From JAGMCF01 sp964398885 (GTDB lineage Bacteria > Cloacimonadota > Cloacimonadia > JGIOTU-2), in the NCBI GenBank assembly GCA_964398885.1, contig CAYNOU010000031.1, positions 1 through 27,953 on the forward strand: 27,953 bases of DNA, read 5' to 3'. The notes below the pieces were generated by a model, which made no database searches, had not been told where the DNA came from, and saw only the letters and a program-made list of their open reading frames with translations. Below, one piece after another: positions 17,307 to 26,516 of this stretch. The position numbers and the translations under genes are program-made. Position 1 is the first letter of the stretch. Every line of letters starts with the position of its first letter.

Positions 17307-17693
17307 ATGACTGAAATTGAAGGGAAAGTTGCCAAGATAATTGATGTCTATACAATTGTTATTAATAAGGGATCTGAACATGGTGTTGAAGAAGATATGC
17401 GTTTCGTAATCTACGAGCCTGGCGAAGATATTAAGGATCCTGATACTAAAAAATCTTTGGGTAACTTTGAATATGTTAAAGCGAAAGTAAAAGTTACTTA
17501 TGTCCGTGAAAAGTTCTCTACTGCTGAAACCTATGAGACATATACATTTTCTTGGAGCAATATAGCTGCCATACTAACAGAAAAGTCTAAACGCCGAGAA
17601 TTACCCTTGGAAGAAGAAACGAGAGAAAAGTTGCAAAAAAAACGAGTATCATCAGTAAAAATCGGAGATTTAGTTAGGCATATTTTGGACTGA
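17307..17693 (+). CDS. Small beta-rich protein (FlgT C-terminal-like), partner of the TIR-like gene
   Basis: A 128-residue protein without signal peptide or membrane segment. The N-terminal half has a recurring pattern, V-x-x-I-x-x-x-Y-T-I-V-I-N-K-G followed by HGVEEDMRFVIYEPG, which resembles the FlgT C-terminal type of small beta-barrel; the C-terminal part ends KRVSSVKIGDLVRHI. It starts 24 bases after the TIR-like gene and has the strongest Shine-Dalgarno of the area, AAGGAGG at 17293-17299, before ATG 17307. The close spacing suggests a two-gene unit. Function is unknown; it may bind or regulate the upstream protein. Confidence 0.6.
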   Translation: MTEIEGKVAKIIDVYTIVINKGSEHGVEEDMRFVIYEPGEDIKDPDTKKSLGNFEYVKAKVKVTYVREKFSTAETYETYTFSWSNIAAILTEKSKRRELPLEEETREKLQKKRVSSVKIGDLVRHILD

Positions 17694-17795
17694 AAACAAA
17701 AAATAGATATTCTGGATAAGAGAATTGATAAACTGATTTATGAATTGTATTTTTGGACAGAGTAAGAGATAAAGATTGTGGAAGGCAGAGAATGA
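17694..17795 (+). pseudogene. Decayed 3' remnant of a second type IIG restriction gene
   Basis: Reading from 17694 gives KQKIDILDKRIDKLIYELY, which closely matches the C-terminus of the enzyme at 13490-16306 (KQKIDILDRKIDKLVYELY). At DNA level 17694-17750 matches 16196-16252 at about 49 of 57 positions by eye without gaps. The frame then reads FWTE, an in-frame stop at 17763-17765, EIKIVEGRE and a second stop at 17793-17795. No upstream part of a restriction gene is present, so only the tail survives. The two tails flank the TIR-like and beta-rich genes. Confidence 0.8.
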
Positions 17796-17806
17796 TATAC
17801 CGAGAA

Positions 17807-17863
17807 ACACACCCCGCCCCGTGTAATATAAAACGCTTCGCTATTACACGGGGCGGGGTGTGT
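17807..17863. repeat. 57-bp near-perfect palindromic element with ACACACCCC ends
   Basis: Arms of 22 bases (17807-17828 and 17842-17863) are perfect reverse complements around a 13-base loop containing CGCTTCG. The arms begin ACACACCCCGCCCCGTGT. The outermost 9 bases are identical to the ends of the element at 13283-13404. A hairpin this strong would also end transcription from the upstream pair of genes. Confidence 0.85.
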
Positions 17864-17897
17864 CAAAATCCACTCCCAAAATATAAAAAATAAATTC

Positions 17898-20800
17898 ATG
17901 AAAAAACAAATCTCTCCTAAAAAAGAATTGGATATTTCAACCAATACATTTATTACAGCAGGCGCGGGTGCTGGCAAAACAACTCTGCTTACAGACCGCT
18001 TTTGCGAGATTCTGGACTATTTCGCAAAGAATAAACTTCCGTATGGTTTTGAAAATATCTTAGTAATCACATTTACACAGAAAGCTGCCGCAGAAATGAA
18101 ACAAAGGATTTTTGATAAAATATCCGGGGATGCAAATGAAGAACAGAAATATAATTTCAAAAATATAACCCTGGATGAAAAAGAAATAATACTTGAAGAG
18201 TTTCCAAAAAACTATATCTCCACCATAGATGCATTCTGCTCAAAAATTGTGCGTCAACATCCACTCAAGGCTAAAATAGACCCAAATTATGATATCCTTA
18301 CTGAAAGCGAATCAACGCAAATCAAAAATGAAATAATAAACGAACTTTTACAAGACATTGCCATTTCTCAAAATAACGAACTAAAAAATATCTTGCAATT
18401 CTGGGATGGAAATAAGATTAGATTATTTCTAAAATATGCTTTGAATAATTTTTACAAGTTTAAAGAATATTTTAAAAAACTGAAAAACAAATCTCCATCA
18501 GAAATTTTACAAGACTCTCTGGAAAACAACTCTCCCGAAAATGTTGATTCCTTTATTGCCTATCTCCAGAGCAAAAAAGATTTTCTGAAAAAATACGCCT
18601 CTCTAAATATAGATTCTCCTATTATAAATATCTGTAAAAATACTCTTAATAATTTAGAGAAAATTATAGCCAATACTTCAAATTTAGAAAAACAAAGCAT
18701 CCTTAAAAGAATTTTAGAAGAACTGGGAAATAATGACAAATATTATACATTTACAAGTTCCCACCAATTGGGTAAAAAAAATGTCTGGGAAGAAGCAGGA
18801 CTTTTAGGGTTATATAAGAATATTAAATTACAGAAGATAGCACAAAAATTAGAGGAAAATTTTCCCTATAAGAACATAAAATTTCTGCATTCTGAAGTGG
18901 ACGAACAAGCAGGTATTTTGATATCAAACCTTTATAATATCTTTGAAAAGGCTGATGAAAAATTGTCCGATTGGAAGCAGATAAATCAGAAATATGAATA
19001 CGAAGATATTTTGCAGAAAACAATTAAGTTGTTAAAGTATAACAAGAGTATTAGACAAAAACTATCAAATCAATTCCAATATATTCTTGTTGATGAATTT
19101 CAAGATACAAATTATCCGCAATGGGAATTGATAAAACTTCTTGCCACTGAAGATGATGGTTCTTTGAGTCAGAAGAAAATTTTCTTGGTATATGATGAAA
19201 AGCAATCCATTTACCGTTTCCGAGGAAGTGATATAACTGTTATCCAAAAAGCAAAAAAAGAAACCAAAATTCCCAAAGAACAAATCCTTAATATCTCCGA
19301 TAATTACCGCTCAAATACAAATCTTGTTAAATGCTTCAATTTTATGTTTGAAAAGGTATTCCCAACAAAGAAGGAATTAGATTTTGAAGCAGAATTTCAG
19401 ATTGCAGAATCAAAAGCGAAGAATCAGTTTTCTGGATTCGTGGATGTTGCTATGCTTAAAAAAGATGAGTCTGCCAGTGAATATGAAAATACCTGTCTGG
19501 AAGCACAATTGGTTGGAAAAAAAATCAAAGAGTATCAAAAATTCAAGCCTGAAATACAAATGGGTCAGTTGAATCAGTTAAATCGGTTGAATCAGTTAAA
19601 TCAGTTAACCAGTTCAACTCCCGATTTATCCCGATATATCGGGATAAATCGGGACAGTCCAACTAATAAACCTTATTTTGCTATTTTAGTTGACTCAAGA
19701 AGAAAATTTGTTATCTATCAACATATATTAAGGACAATTGGAATTGATTGTGAATTGATTGGCGGAACTGGATTCTTTCAAACACAGGAAGTTTACGACA
19801 TCTTTAATCTCCTATCTTTTTTAGTTAATCCGAATGATGAGATTGCTCTTGTGGGAATACTGCGTTCACCATTATTCTGCTTTTCTGATAGTGACATTTT
19901 TAGGGTTTCACAACAAGAAGGTGAAGGATTCTTTCAAAAATTTCAAAATTTTGATTCGGCAACAACTGAATTACTGAACAATTGGAGGAATCTCTGCTTT
20001 CAGATGCCTCTGGATAAGTTCTTAGAATACATTGTTAGAGAAAGATTTCTTGACTACTCTCTTTTGGAAGAATCTTCAAAAGGGCAAAAACTCGCAAATT
20101 TTGAAAAACTCAAAAGTATCGCTTCAAGATTTTCAAAAGATGGAAAAGGGATTTACGATTTTCTGAAATATCTTTCAGAAGAGATTGAAGTAAACACACG
20201 CGAACCTTATTCAGAAATTCCGGTAAAAAGTGAAGTAGTAATTATGACAATTCATCAAGCAAAAGGGCTTCAGTTCCCAGTTGTGATAATCCCTGATATT
20301 TCACATAAGCCAAAATCGTCACTGGTAGAGCCCTTTCTTATTGAAAAAATTAATGGTAAGATTGAACTCGCGGTGAGTATTTATGATAATTTTAATAAAG
20401 GAAAACGAACCGTTATTTTAAACAAAATAAAATCCGAAATTGATGCCCAAGAATCAGCAGAAAGAAAGCGACTTTGCTATGTTGCTTGCACACGTGCGCA
20501 ATCTATACTTTGCTTTGTTTGTCAGACAGATGGAAAAATTAAGAGAAAAAATATTTTAGATTATTCTGCAAAGACCTGGTATGAATATTTGATTGATATC
20601 TTTGATATTGAAAATCTGGATTTTCCTGAAAATTATCAGAATTCACCCTTGAAAATCCCATCTTCTGTAATTGATAAAAATAATCTTCCGGTCTTAATTA
20701 AAACTTATAATATTGAAAAAAAATTAGAAAAAAAAGCAATCTCCAACATAAAAAAGATTAACTATGAACATCCAGAAAATAAATTCCTCCAATTTCCTAA

Positions 20801-23800
20801 AATAATAAGATTTTCAGTAACAGATATTATTAATCATCTTAGAAAAAAAGAAGGAACAAGTGCAGTGGCAGCGGCAGAAGCAGGTGCAGTGGCAGATAGC
20901 ACTCAGTCAACAATTGATTCTGCGAAGCTTGGCACCGCTTTTCATTATCTTTTACAATTAAACATTTTTGAAATCACGGAAAATAATGAAAACAAAATAA
21001 AGGATTATTTTAGTTACTCGTTGCAGGTTGAAAATCCTGATTCTTATATCTCTGAGCTGAACTTTCACTTGCACAATGCAGGTAATTCCGAATTATTCAA
21101 CATTCTTAATCAAAAAGGGAAATTTACAGTACTACCTGAATTTGAAGTGCGTTATACCAATCAAACCAAAAATGGAATTTATTGGGAGCTTTCTGCAAAA
21201 ATTGATCTGTTATATAAGGATAGTCCGCCAGCTGGCGAATGGCACTTGATTGACTACAAAACGAATAAAGCCAATTCTTCTGAAGCAATAACACGATTCA
21301 ATAAATATGCTCTTCAGATTCAGTTTTATATCTATCTTCTGAAAAAAAGATTTGGTATAAAAATCCCATTAGAGAATCCCGATATATCGGGACTAACGGG
21401 ACAGGTATCTTCTGCCAGAATTTATTATTCCTATTTTAACAAATTCCAAAACATTGAGCCAACACAGGATGAAATATTAGAAGATTTAATTAAAAATTAT
21501 ATCGCTTCTTCATTTTCAAGTTTGCCTGACTTTTCAAAAGAAATAGGAAAAGAGCATATTCAAGTAAGGAAAAAAACTTTGTGCCAATACTTGCCTCGTG
21601 GTAAAGCCTTAAGTGGTGACTCTGTGGCAGATTCATACTCTGGAAACAATCTTGTGATTCTTACTCCTAATCGTAGCATTGCAAGAGAAATAAATTCTAT
21701 GACCAAAACTCCATCTATCAGAGCTTTTCATCTGCAGGACTATCTTACTAATCTATTACAGGGTTCGCTTCCAAATCTTATTGATAAAAAAACTAACTAC
21801 TTGATACTAAAGAAAATAATTCAGGAAGATACAAAAATTAACCTCAAAAATTTGCCAGGTATAACGGATTCTTTTGAGCAAGCAATGGAAATATTTTATC
21901 AAAATAACAAAGATTTGAACAAAACATCAAAACTTTTCAGGACTCTTTACAATTCTTATAATAATTATTTAGAAGCACACAACCTGCAGAATGCTTATGA
22001 CATTTACTATTCATTATTTTCAAATTCAGAATTAGTTTCAAAAACTGATTTTCATTTATTAGGAAAATTTTATTTTGATGAATTTTCAATATGGGGAGAA
22101 ATTTTGGACCTTATAAAAAGTAAAGCCAAATCATTCTCAGTAATCCCTGATGAAGATAATCTATCTGCGGAAATATCCTGTTTCAATTGTATTACTCAAC
22201 AGGATGAAATTATTCAGACAGCAGAAAAAGTTTTTCAACTGCTAAAAAAAGGAATAAATATAAACGAAATCAATATTGTTCTCACTGACTACAAGAAATA
22301 CTTTCCAATTTTAGAAAACATTTTCCCTCAATATGGAATTAGATATAAGACTGCGAAAGGGAAACAATTGAAATCCAATCCTGTCTATATCGTGTTTGAT
22401 AGTATCTTTAGACTTTTTCTTGAACCATACAAATTGGAGAATATTTACGCATTTCTTAACAATTCGTTTGTTTCAGCAGACATAAATATTCAACAAATTG
22501 ATTTATTTGCCAGAGATAATAACATCTCCACTCTGCAACAGTTTATCAAACATCCTGATATCTTGAAACTAGAAACTGGAAACTGGAAACTGGAAAAACA
22601 AAAACCAAGTATCAAGTTTTCCACCAGAGGTGGATCCGCCCTTGGCGGGCAAGTTTCAAATTTTAAAAAACTATCAGACCTTATTGATAAATATTTTGTA
22701 TTTCCTGCGAATAGGAAAAATAAACCTGAATATTTTCATGAAAAAATCAAAAATATACTGAATCACTTTTGTATTGATAAGTATTTTGAGAATGATAATG
22801 CACAACAACCTTTCTATAAAGAAAATAAAAAATCCTATGAAATAATATTAGCCCTGCTTGAAAATTTAGTTAAAACTTATCAAAGACTGAAAATCAGTGA
22901 TATTTCTGTTCATCAACTTTACGATGATTTCCGGGATTGGTCTGGGATTGTAGAATATAAGTTGTCGGATGAATACCAAGGAGTAAATATATTAGGCGCC
23001 TGGGAAAGCATAAATCACAAAGCTAAATATTGTTTTATCTTAGGTATGGCTGAAGAAGTATTTCCGGGGAAAATAAAAAAGAATTTCCTCATTCAAAATT
23101 TAGATATTAATAAACGAAAACTAAAACGAAATCTATTTATACACTGGCAGAAAAATTATGATGAAATAACTTTTCTATATCCTGAAAAGGATGATGAAGG
23201 AAATCAACTACAAAAATCATCTTTTCTCTCTACCAGATTGAGAGCCTTTGGAAAAGATATTTCTTTGGAGTCGGCAAGTCTCTTGCCGAATTCAAAAACT
23301 GAAAATGATAAAGAAAAAATTATCAGCAGAAAGGGATATTTTCAAGATTTAATCAGGAATGAAGAAAGAATCGTATTTCAAAACAACAAAGTATTAGAGA
23401 GACTATCTAAGAGAAACATTGAGGTCAAAGAAAACTCCCTCTCTAAATTTGAGGGCAAGATAGATAATTTACCAGAACGAATTAATCATTATAATGCAAG
23501 TGATATAAATCTATTGGCACGATGCCCGATGAGATACCTTTGCCAGAATATCCTTTCCCTTACAGAATTGAAAAGAATTGGAGTTGAATTTGAAAGACGA
23601 GATTGGGGAATTTTCGTCCACAAGGTTCTTGAAAGTTTTGGTAAAGATGATGGATTTAACAAAAATCTACAACAAGCATTTACATTAATGAAACAAAAAG
23701 CCAATGAACAAATTGATGCTTTCCATTATGATATGAATAATATGTTTATAAGAAAAGAGTATGAAAAGTATGTAGCAGGATTGGATGATAACAGCCAGAA

Positions 23801-24441
23801 CGGTATTCTGAGAAATTTCTTAGAAACCGACTTTAAGGCATTTCCAGAATTCCGACCAATTGATTTTGAAAAATCTTTTGGAATAGATGATGATAACTTT
23901 TTAATTCTTGATTGGAATGGTAAGAAAATTTATATTAGCGGTAGAATTGATAGAATAGATAAATNNNNNNNNNNNNNNNNNNNNNNNNNNNNNNNNNNNN
24001 NNNNNNNNNNNNNNNNNNNNNNNNNNNNNNNNNNNNNNNNNNNNNNNNNNNNNNNNNNNNNNNNATATAGAATTTCAACTTCCAATTTATTATCTGAAAT
24101 GTAAGGATGAATTTGCAAATGGAGTTGTAATTTGTGCATTCTGGAATCTGATTGATGGAAACCCATCTGCATATTTGGGTGATACCTTTGAAATTGATTT
24201 AAAAAGTCGCAAAAAGCATTTATTGATTATTGATGAATCCCCAATTAAATTGGGGACCGATAAGCAAGGAATTTTAATCAATAATATTATTTCGGCAATA
24301 AAGGAACTTGACAGAAAGGTAAATTCTGGTGAGTTTCATTATACGATATTAGAGCGTGATAAAGCACATTGTAATTCCTGTGAGTTTAGAAAGATTTGCA
24401 GGTATGATGAGGAACGGGTTGGGAAGTTGAAGAATCTGTAA
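17898..24441 (+). CDS. Fused AddA-AddB helicase-nuclease (double-strand break repair), interrupted by an assembly gap
   Basis: Processes DNA double-strand ends for recombination. The AddA half has Walker A AGAGAGKTT (K27), motif II DEFQDT (D399-E400), DEKQSIYRFRGSD, HQAKGLQFPVVI and VACTRAQ (R866), then a RecB-type nuclease: H1016, D1103, DYK 1119-1121. The AddB half starts near N1250 (NNLVILTPNRS): inactive helicase (ILGMAEEVFPGK), then a nuclease with cluster cysteine C1876 (ARCP). After the gap the tail is in another frame (from 24067: QLPIYYL, then CNSC and C of C-x2-C-x5-C), exactly the AddB iron-sulfur spacing. The frame change carries no meaning because the gap size is unknown. AddA and AddB are normally separate genes. 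Several palindromic elements are read in frame. No Shine-Dalgarno is visible. Confidence 0.85.
19566..19654. repeat. In-frame element: six 9-base repeats plus a perfect 36-base palindrome
   Basis: Tandem units of the type CAGTTGAAT/CAGTTAAAT fill 19566-19618, then a perfect palindrome spans 19619-19654 with 18-base arms (TCCCGATTTATCCCGATA and its complement). It is read as residues 557-586 (QLNQLNRLNQLNQL, then a SRYIG stretch), just before the conserved FAILVDSR strand of AddA. The core TCCCGATATATCGGGA recurs at 21377 and, with one change, at 26900. Confidence 0.85.
20860..20895 (+). repeat. In-frame GTGCAGTGGCAG direct repeat
   Basis: GTGCAGTGGCAG occurs at 20860-20871 and again at 20884-20895, encoding a low-complexity alanine stretch (AVAAAEAGAVAD, about 988-1000) unlike the surrounding Lys/Ile/Asn-rich protein. 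It lies between the helicase and the first nuclease domain. Confidence 0.6.
21224..21239. repeat. In-frame copy of palindrome family B
   Basis: TCCGCCAGCTGGCGAA differs by one base from the intergenic palindrome at 12257-12272. It encodes SPPAGE (about 1109-1114) between nuclease residue D1103 and the catalytic DYK motif. Confidence 0.75.
21377..21392. repeat. In-frame copy of the TCCCGATATATCGGGA palindrome
   Basis: Perfect 16-base palindrome, identical to the core of the element at 19629-19644; followed by a second CGGGAC word. Read as PDISG (about 1160-1165) in the AddA nuclease domain. Confidence 0.8.
21587..21630 (+). repeat. Possible repeat-derived linker between the AddA and AddB halves
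   Basis: The stretch encoding LPRGKALSGDSVAD (about 1230-1245) is compositionally unlike its surroundings and sits exactly at the junction of the two protein halves. It has no strong palindrome, so a repeat origin is only suspected. Confidence 0.3.
22565..22649. repeat. In-frame element: GAAACTG heptads plus degenerate copy of palindrome family A
   Basis: Four 7-base units (GAAACTA, then GAAACTG three times) cover 22565-22592. After a short spacer, 22620-22649 matches the 30-base palindrome at 12122-12151 at 25 of 30 positions (TCCACCAGAGGTGGA then TCCGCCCTTGGCGGG). It is read as about residues 1556-1584 (LETGNWKLEKQ then STRGGSALGG) in the AddB half. Confidence 0.8.
23271..23289. repeat. 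In-frame small palindrome TCGGCAAG/CTTGCCGA
   Basis: Eight-base arms around loop TCT, read as SASLLP (about 1792-1798). GC-rich against an AT-rich background, like the other intragenic elements. Confidence 0.65.
23965..24064. other. Assembly gap of 100 N
   Basis: Exactly 100 undetermined bases, a usual placeholder for a scaffold gap of unknown size. It removes the segment after GRIDRID in the AddB nuclease, where the catalytic DYK-type motif would be expected, and accounts for the frame change across it. Confidence 0.97.
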
Positions 24442-24472
24442 AATTTTAATTTCATTCCTTTAAAAATTAAAA

Positions 24473-24494
24473 AGGGGTGATACTAATCACCCCT
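24473..24494. terminator. Bidirectional terminator between the AddAB-like gene and the minus-strand cluster
   Basis: Nine-base arms AGGGGTGAT (24473-24481) and ATCACCCCT (24486-24494) around a 4-base loop, with A-rich sequence upstream and an AT-rich stretch downstream. It lies 31 bases after one stop codon and 26 bases from the convergent one. Confidence 0.75.
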
Positions 24495-24520
24495 ATATAT
24501 TATTTATCTTTTACTTGCAT

Positions 24521-26041
24521 CTATCTAATTAAAAGCATTTTTTTAAGTGGTGAATTTTTTATATTTAATCTATAGAAGTATATTCCGGAAGATAAGTTTT
24601 TACTATACCATTCAACCGAGTTGGATTCCGTATTAACAGGAATGCTTTCAACTAATTGCCCTTTTATGTTGTATATTTCTATATTTGCATTAGGCATGTT
24701 TACTGGTAAATTATAGTTAATTGTTGTACTAATCTCAAAAGGATTCGGACTGTTATTTAATAACAATTTATTATTCTCCATATCTTCATTGATTGCATTA
24801 TCAGAACCAACTCTTACAAGTAAGAAGTCAGCCCAACCTGTTTCAATATTAGAAATTTCTCCAGCTACAATATATCCACCATCTGCTGTTTGATCTACAG
24901 AACGTGCTTTTTCGCTATGACTACTATCACCATAGGTTTGATCCCATTCCTCATTTCCATCTTCATCTGTTTTTATAATCCATAAGTTTTCATCTCCAAA
25001 AGAACTTGTACCTCCTACGATAATGTAACCACCATCAATTGTCTGCTGTACAGAATGAGCCCAATCCTCACTACTACCACCAAAAGTCCGATTCCATACC
25101 TCATTTCCGGACTCATCTGTTTTAATTAACCAAAAATCCATATCACCTGCACCATACGAATAAGTATATCCAGTTAAAATATAACCATCATCATTAGTTT
25201 GACTTACTGAAGAACAAATATCAATATTGTTACCTCCATATGTTTGATTCCATTCAATATTTCCCTCTCCATCTGTTTTTATCAACCAGAAATCACCACT
25301 ACAACCATAAGACCATGTATACCCTCCCATAATAAAACCACCTTCGCTAGTCTGCTGAGCTGAACATGCCTCATCCCAATATGCACCACCGTATGTTTGA
25401 CTCCATTCTTCATCTCCATTCTCATCAGTCTTTATGAGCCAAACATCAAAATAATTGTTTGCTTCGAACAACCATGTGGCTCCAGCAAGAATATAACCAC
25501 CATCGATTGTTTGTTGTACATAATTACACCTGTTATCATAATTCCCAAAGGTTCGATTCCATTCTTCATTTCCGGACTCATCTGTTTTAATAATCCAACA
25601 ATTATGATAACCTCTTCCAAACGAGTCAGTATATCCGGCAACAATAAAACCACCATCTGTAGTTTGTTTAACAGTATATGCTTGATCGGAATCACTTCCG
25701 CCAAAAGTCTGATTCCATTCCTCATTACCGTATTCATCTGTTTTAACTAACCATACATCCATATTACCTGCTCCATAAGATGAAGTGCATCCGGTAATTA
25801 TAAAACCACCATCTGATGTCTGCTGGACCGAATATGCCCGTTCCATATAATCTCCACCAAAAGTTTTAGTCCACAAAGTATCCGGTGGTGTTTGTGCAAA
25901 ACTTATTGTATAACACAAAATTATAATAGCTGAAATTAATATGATTTTTTTCTCCGAAAATAATACCAGAATAAAACGAGGTGAGCTCGTTTTTCTTAAT
26001 AAATCGCAATTAAACATATTTTTGAATATTTCATTCAACAT
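24521..26041 (-). CDS. Secreted seven-repeat propeller-like protein with T9SS sorting domain
   Basis: A 506-residue protein of seven consecutive units of about 50 residues with consensus 'Q-T-[FY]-G-G ... SVQQT-x-DGG[FY]I[IV]-x-G-x-T ... WLIKTDE-x-GNEEW', probably a seven-bladed beta-propeller. The C-terminus (about 425-506) is a T9SS type A sorting domain: NNSPNPFEIS, IEIYNIKGQLV, and SSGIYFYRLNI ending KKMLLIR. The hydrophobic signal segment (IILISAIIILCYTISFAQ) begins only after about 32 residues, an unusually long n-region that includes a small palindrome. ATG 26041 is backed by GGGAGG at 26047-26052. The start codon is 14 bases after the upstream gene on the same strand. Binding target unknown; this repeat type is common in surface proteins of T9SS-bearing uncultivated bacteria. 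Confidence 0.85.
   Translation of the reverse strand: MLNEIFKNMFNCDLLRKTSSPRFILVLFSEKKIILISAIIILCYTISFAQTPPDTLWTKTFGGDYMERAYSVQQTSDGGFIITGCTSSYGAGNMDVWLVKTDEYGNEEWNQTFGGSDSDQAYTVKQTTDGGFIVAGYTDSFGRGYHNCWIIKTDESGNEEWNRTFGNYDNRCNYVQQTIDGGYILAGATWLFEANNYFDVWLIKTDENGDEEWSQTYGGAYWDEACSAQQTSEGGFIMGGYTWSYGCSGDFWLIKTDGEGNIEWNQTYGGNNIDICSSVSQTNDDGYILTGYTYSYGAGDMDFWLIKTDESGNEVWNRTFGGSSEDWAHSVQQTIDGGYIIVGGTSSFGDENLWIIKTDEDGNEEWDQTYGDSSHSEKARSVDQTADGGYIVAGEISNIETGWADFLLVRVGSDNAINEDMENNKLLLNNSPNPFEISTTINYNLPVNMPNANIEIYNIKGQLVESIPVNTESNSVEWYSKNLSSGIYFYRLNIKNSPLKKMLLIR
25973..25993. repeat. Small palindrome in the signal-peptide region of the propeller protein
   Basis: Arms AAAACGAG (25973-25980) and CTCGTTTT (25986-25993) around a 5-base loop. 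On the minus strand it encodes part of KTSSPRF in the extended n-region ahead of the hydrophobic signal core. Confidence 0.55.
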
Positions 26042-26055
26042 TTTTTCCTCCCAAA

Positions 26056-26430
26056 TTAATTATTACTATTTGCTAATTTATAAGAACCATCTGCAGTTCT
26101 AAAAGCCCAACTTCCATATTGTCCGTAATTATTTGAATAATAGAAAACATCCGGCATTCTAATACGATATAAACAACCTGGTGTTAAATCCGCACATATA
26201 CTTTCTACACTACTAATACTATCAACACAAACAGCGGTTTCTCCAAAATTTGTGGAGTAGTAAATGCCTTCATAAGTTGCGGTTGGTCCTACAAAGTATA
26301 TTTCACCAATATCAGGTCCTCTGGTTATTGCCCAGTCTCCAAAGGCAATGGTGTTTATAAATAATCCCATTAGTAAAAACAAAATAATCTTTCTCCCCAA
26401 TAGAACTGGATTAAAACTTCGTTTCAACAT
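26056..26430 (-). CDS. Short secreted protein with photosystem-assembly/BNR-like repeat fragment
   Basis: A 124-residue protein with an N-terminal signal peptide (residues about 13-31, KIILFLLMGLFINTIAFG). The mature part contains 'GEIYFVGPT...GIYYSTNFGETA' and 'DVFYYSNNYGQYGSW', the pattern of YCF48/BNR-like propeller repeats; the partial protein at 26916-27953 has similar units (PGEIYVLANY, YHSLDYGETF). It ends RTADGSYKLANSNN with no sorting domain, so it may be the N-terminal remnant of a longer surface protein or a small secreted protein in its own right. A possible promoter lies upstream at 26455-26483. The propeller gene follows 14 bases later and is probably co-transcribed. Confidence 0.6.
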   Translation of the reverse strand: MLKRSFNPVLLGRKIILFLLMGLFINTIAFGDWAITRGPDIGEIYFVGPTATYEGIYYSTNFGETAVCVDSISSVESICADLTPGCLYRIRMPDVFYYSNNYGQYGSWAFRTADGSYKLANSNN

Positions 26431-26454
26431 CTTATTAACCTTTTTTATTTATAA

Positions 26455-26483
26455 TTTAAAATTAACATTTATTTGAATGTCAA
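26455..26483 (-). promoter_or_regulatory. Possible promoter for the 26430-24521 gene pair
   Basis: On the minus strand TTGACA (26478-26483) is followed after 17 bases by TTTAAA (26455-26460), about 25 bases before the start codon at 26430. The -10 match is weak in this AT-rich region. Confidence 0.3.
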
Positions 26484-26516
26484 GTAAAATTTTTTTCATC
26501 ACAATTATCAAACGCT

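Noticed and set aside
23409..23460. CCCTC and GAGGG pair near 23437-23455 as another in-frame palindrome
   Set aside because: Only five paired bases with a long loop and no matching copy elsewhere in the window.
24065..24104. Frame ending SNLLSEM after the N gap as the end of the AddAB-like protein
   Set aside because: It is an artefact of the 100-N placeholder; the other frame from 24067 gives QLPIYYL and the AddB cysteine triplet.
25397..25750. 117-residue plus-strand ORF inside the propeller gene
   Set aside because: It mirrors the repeat units of the minus-strand gene; the antisense frame is kept open by the repeats.
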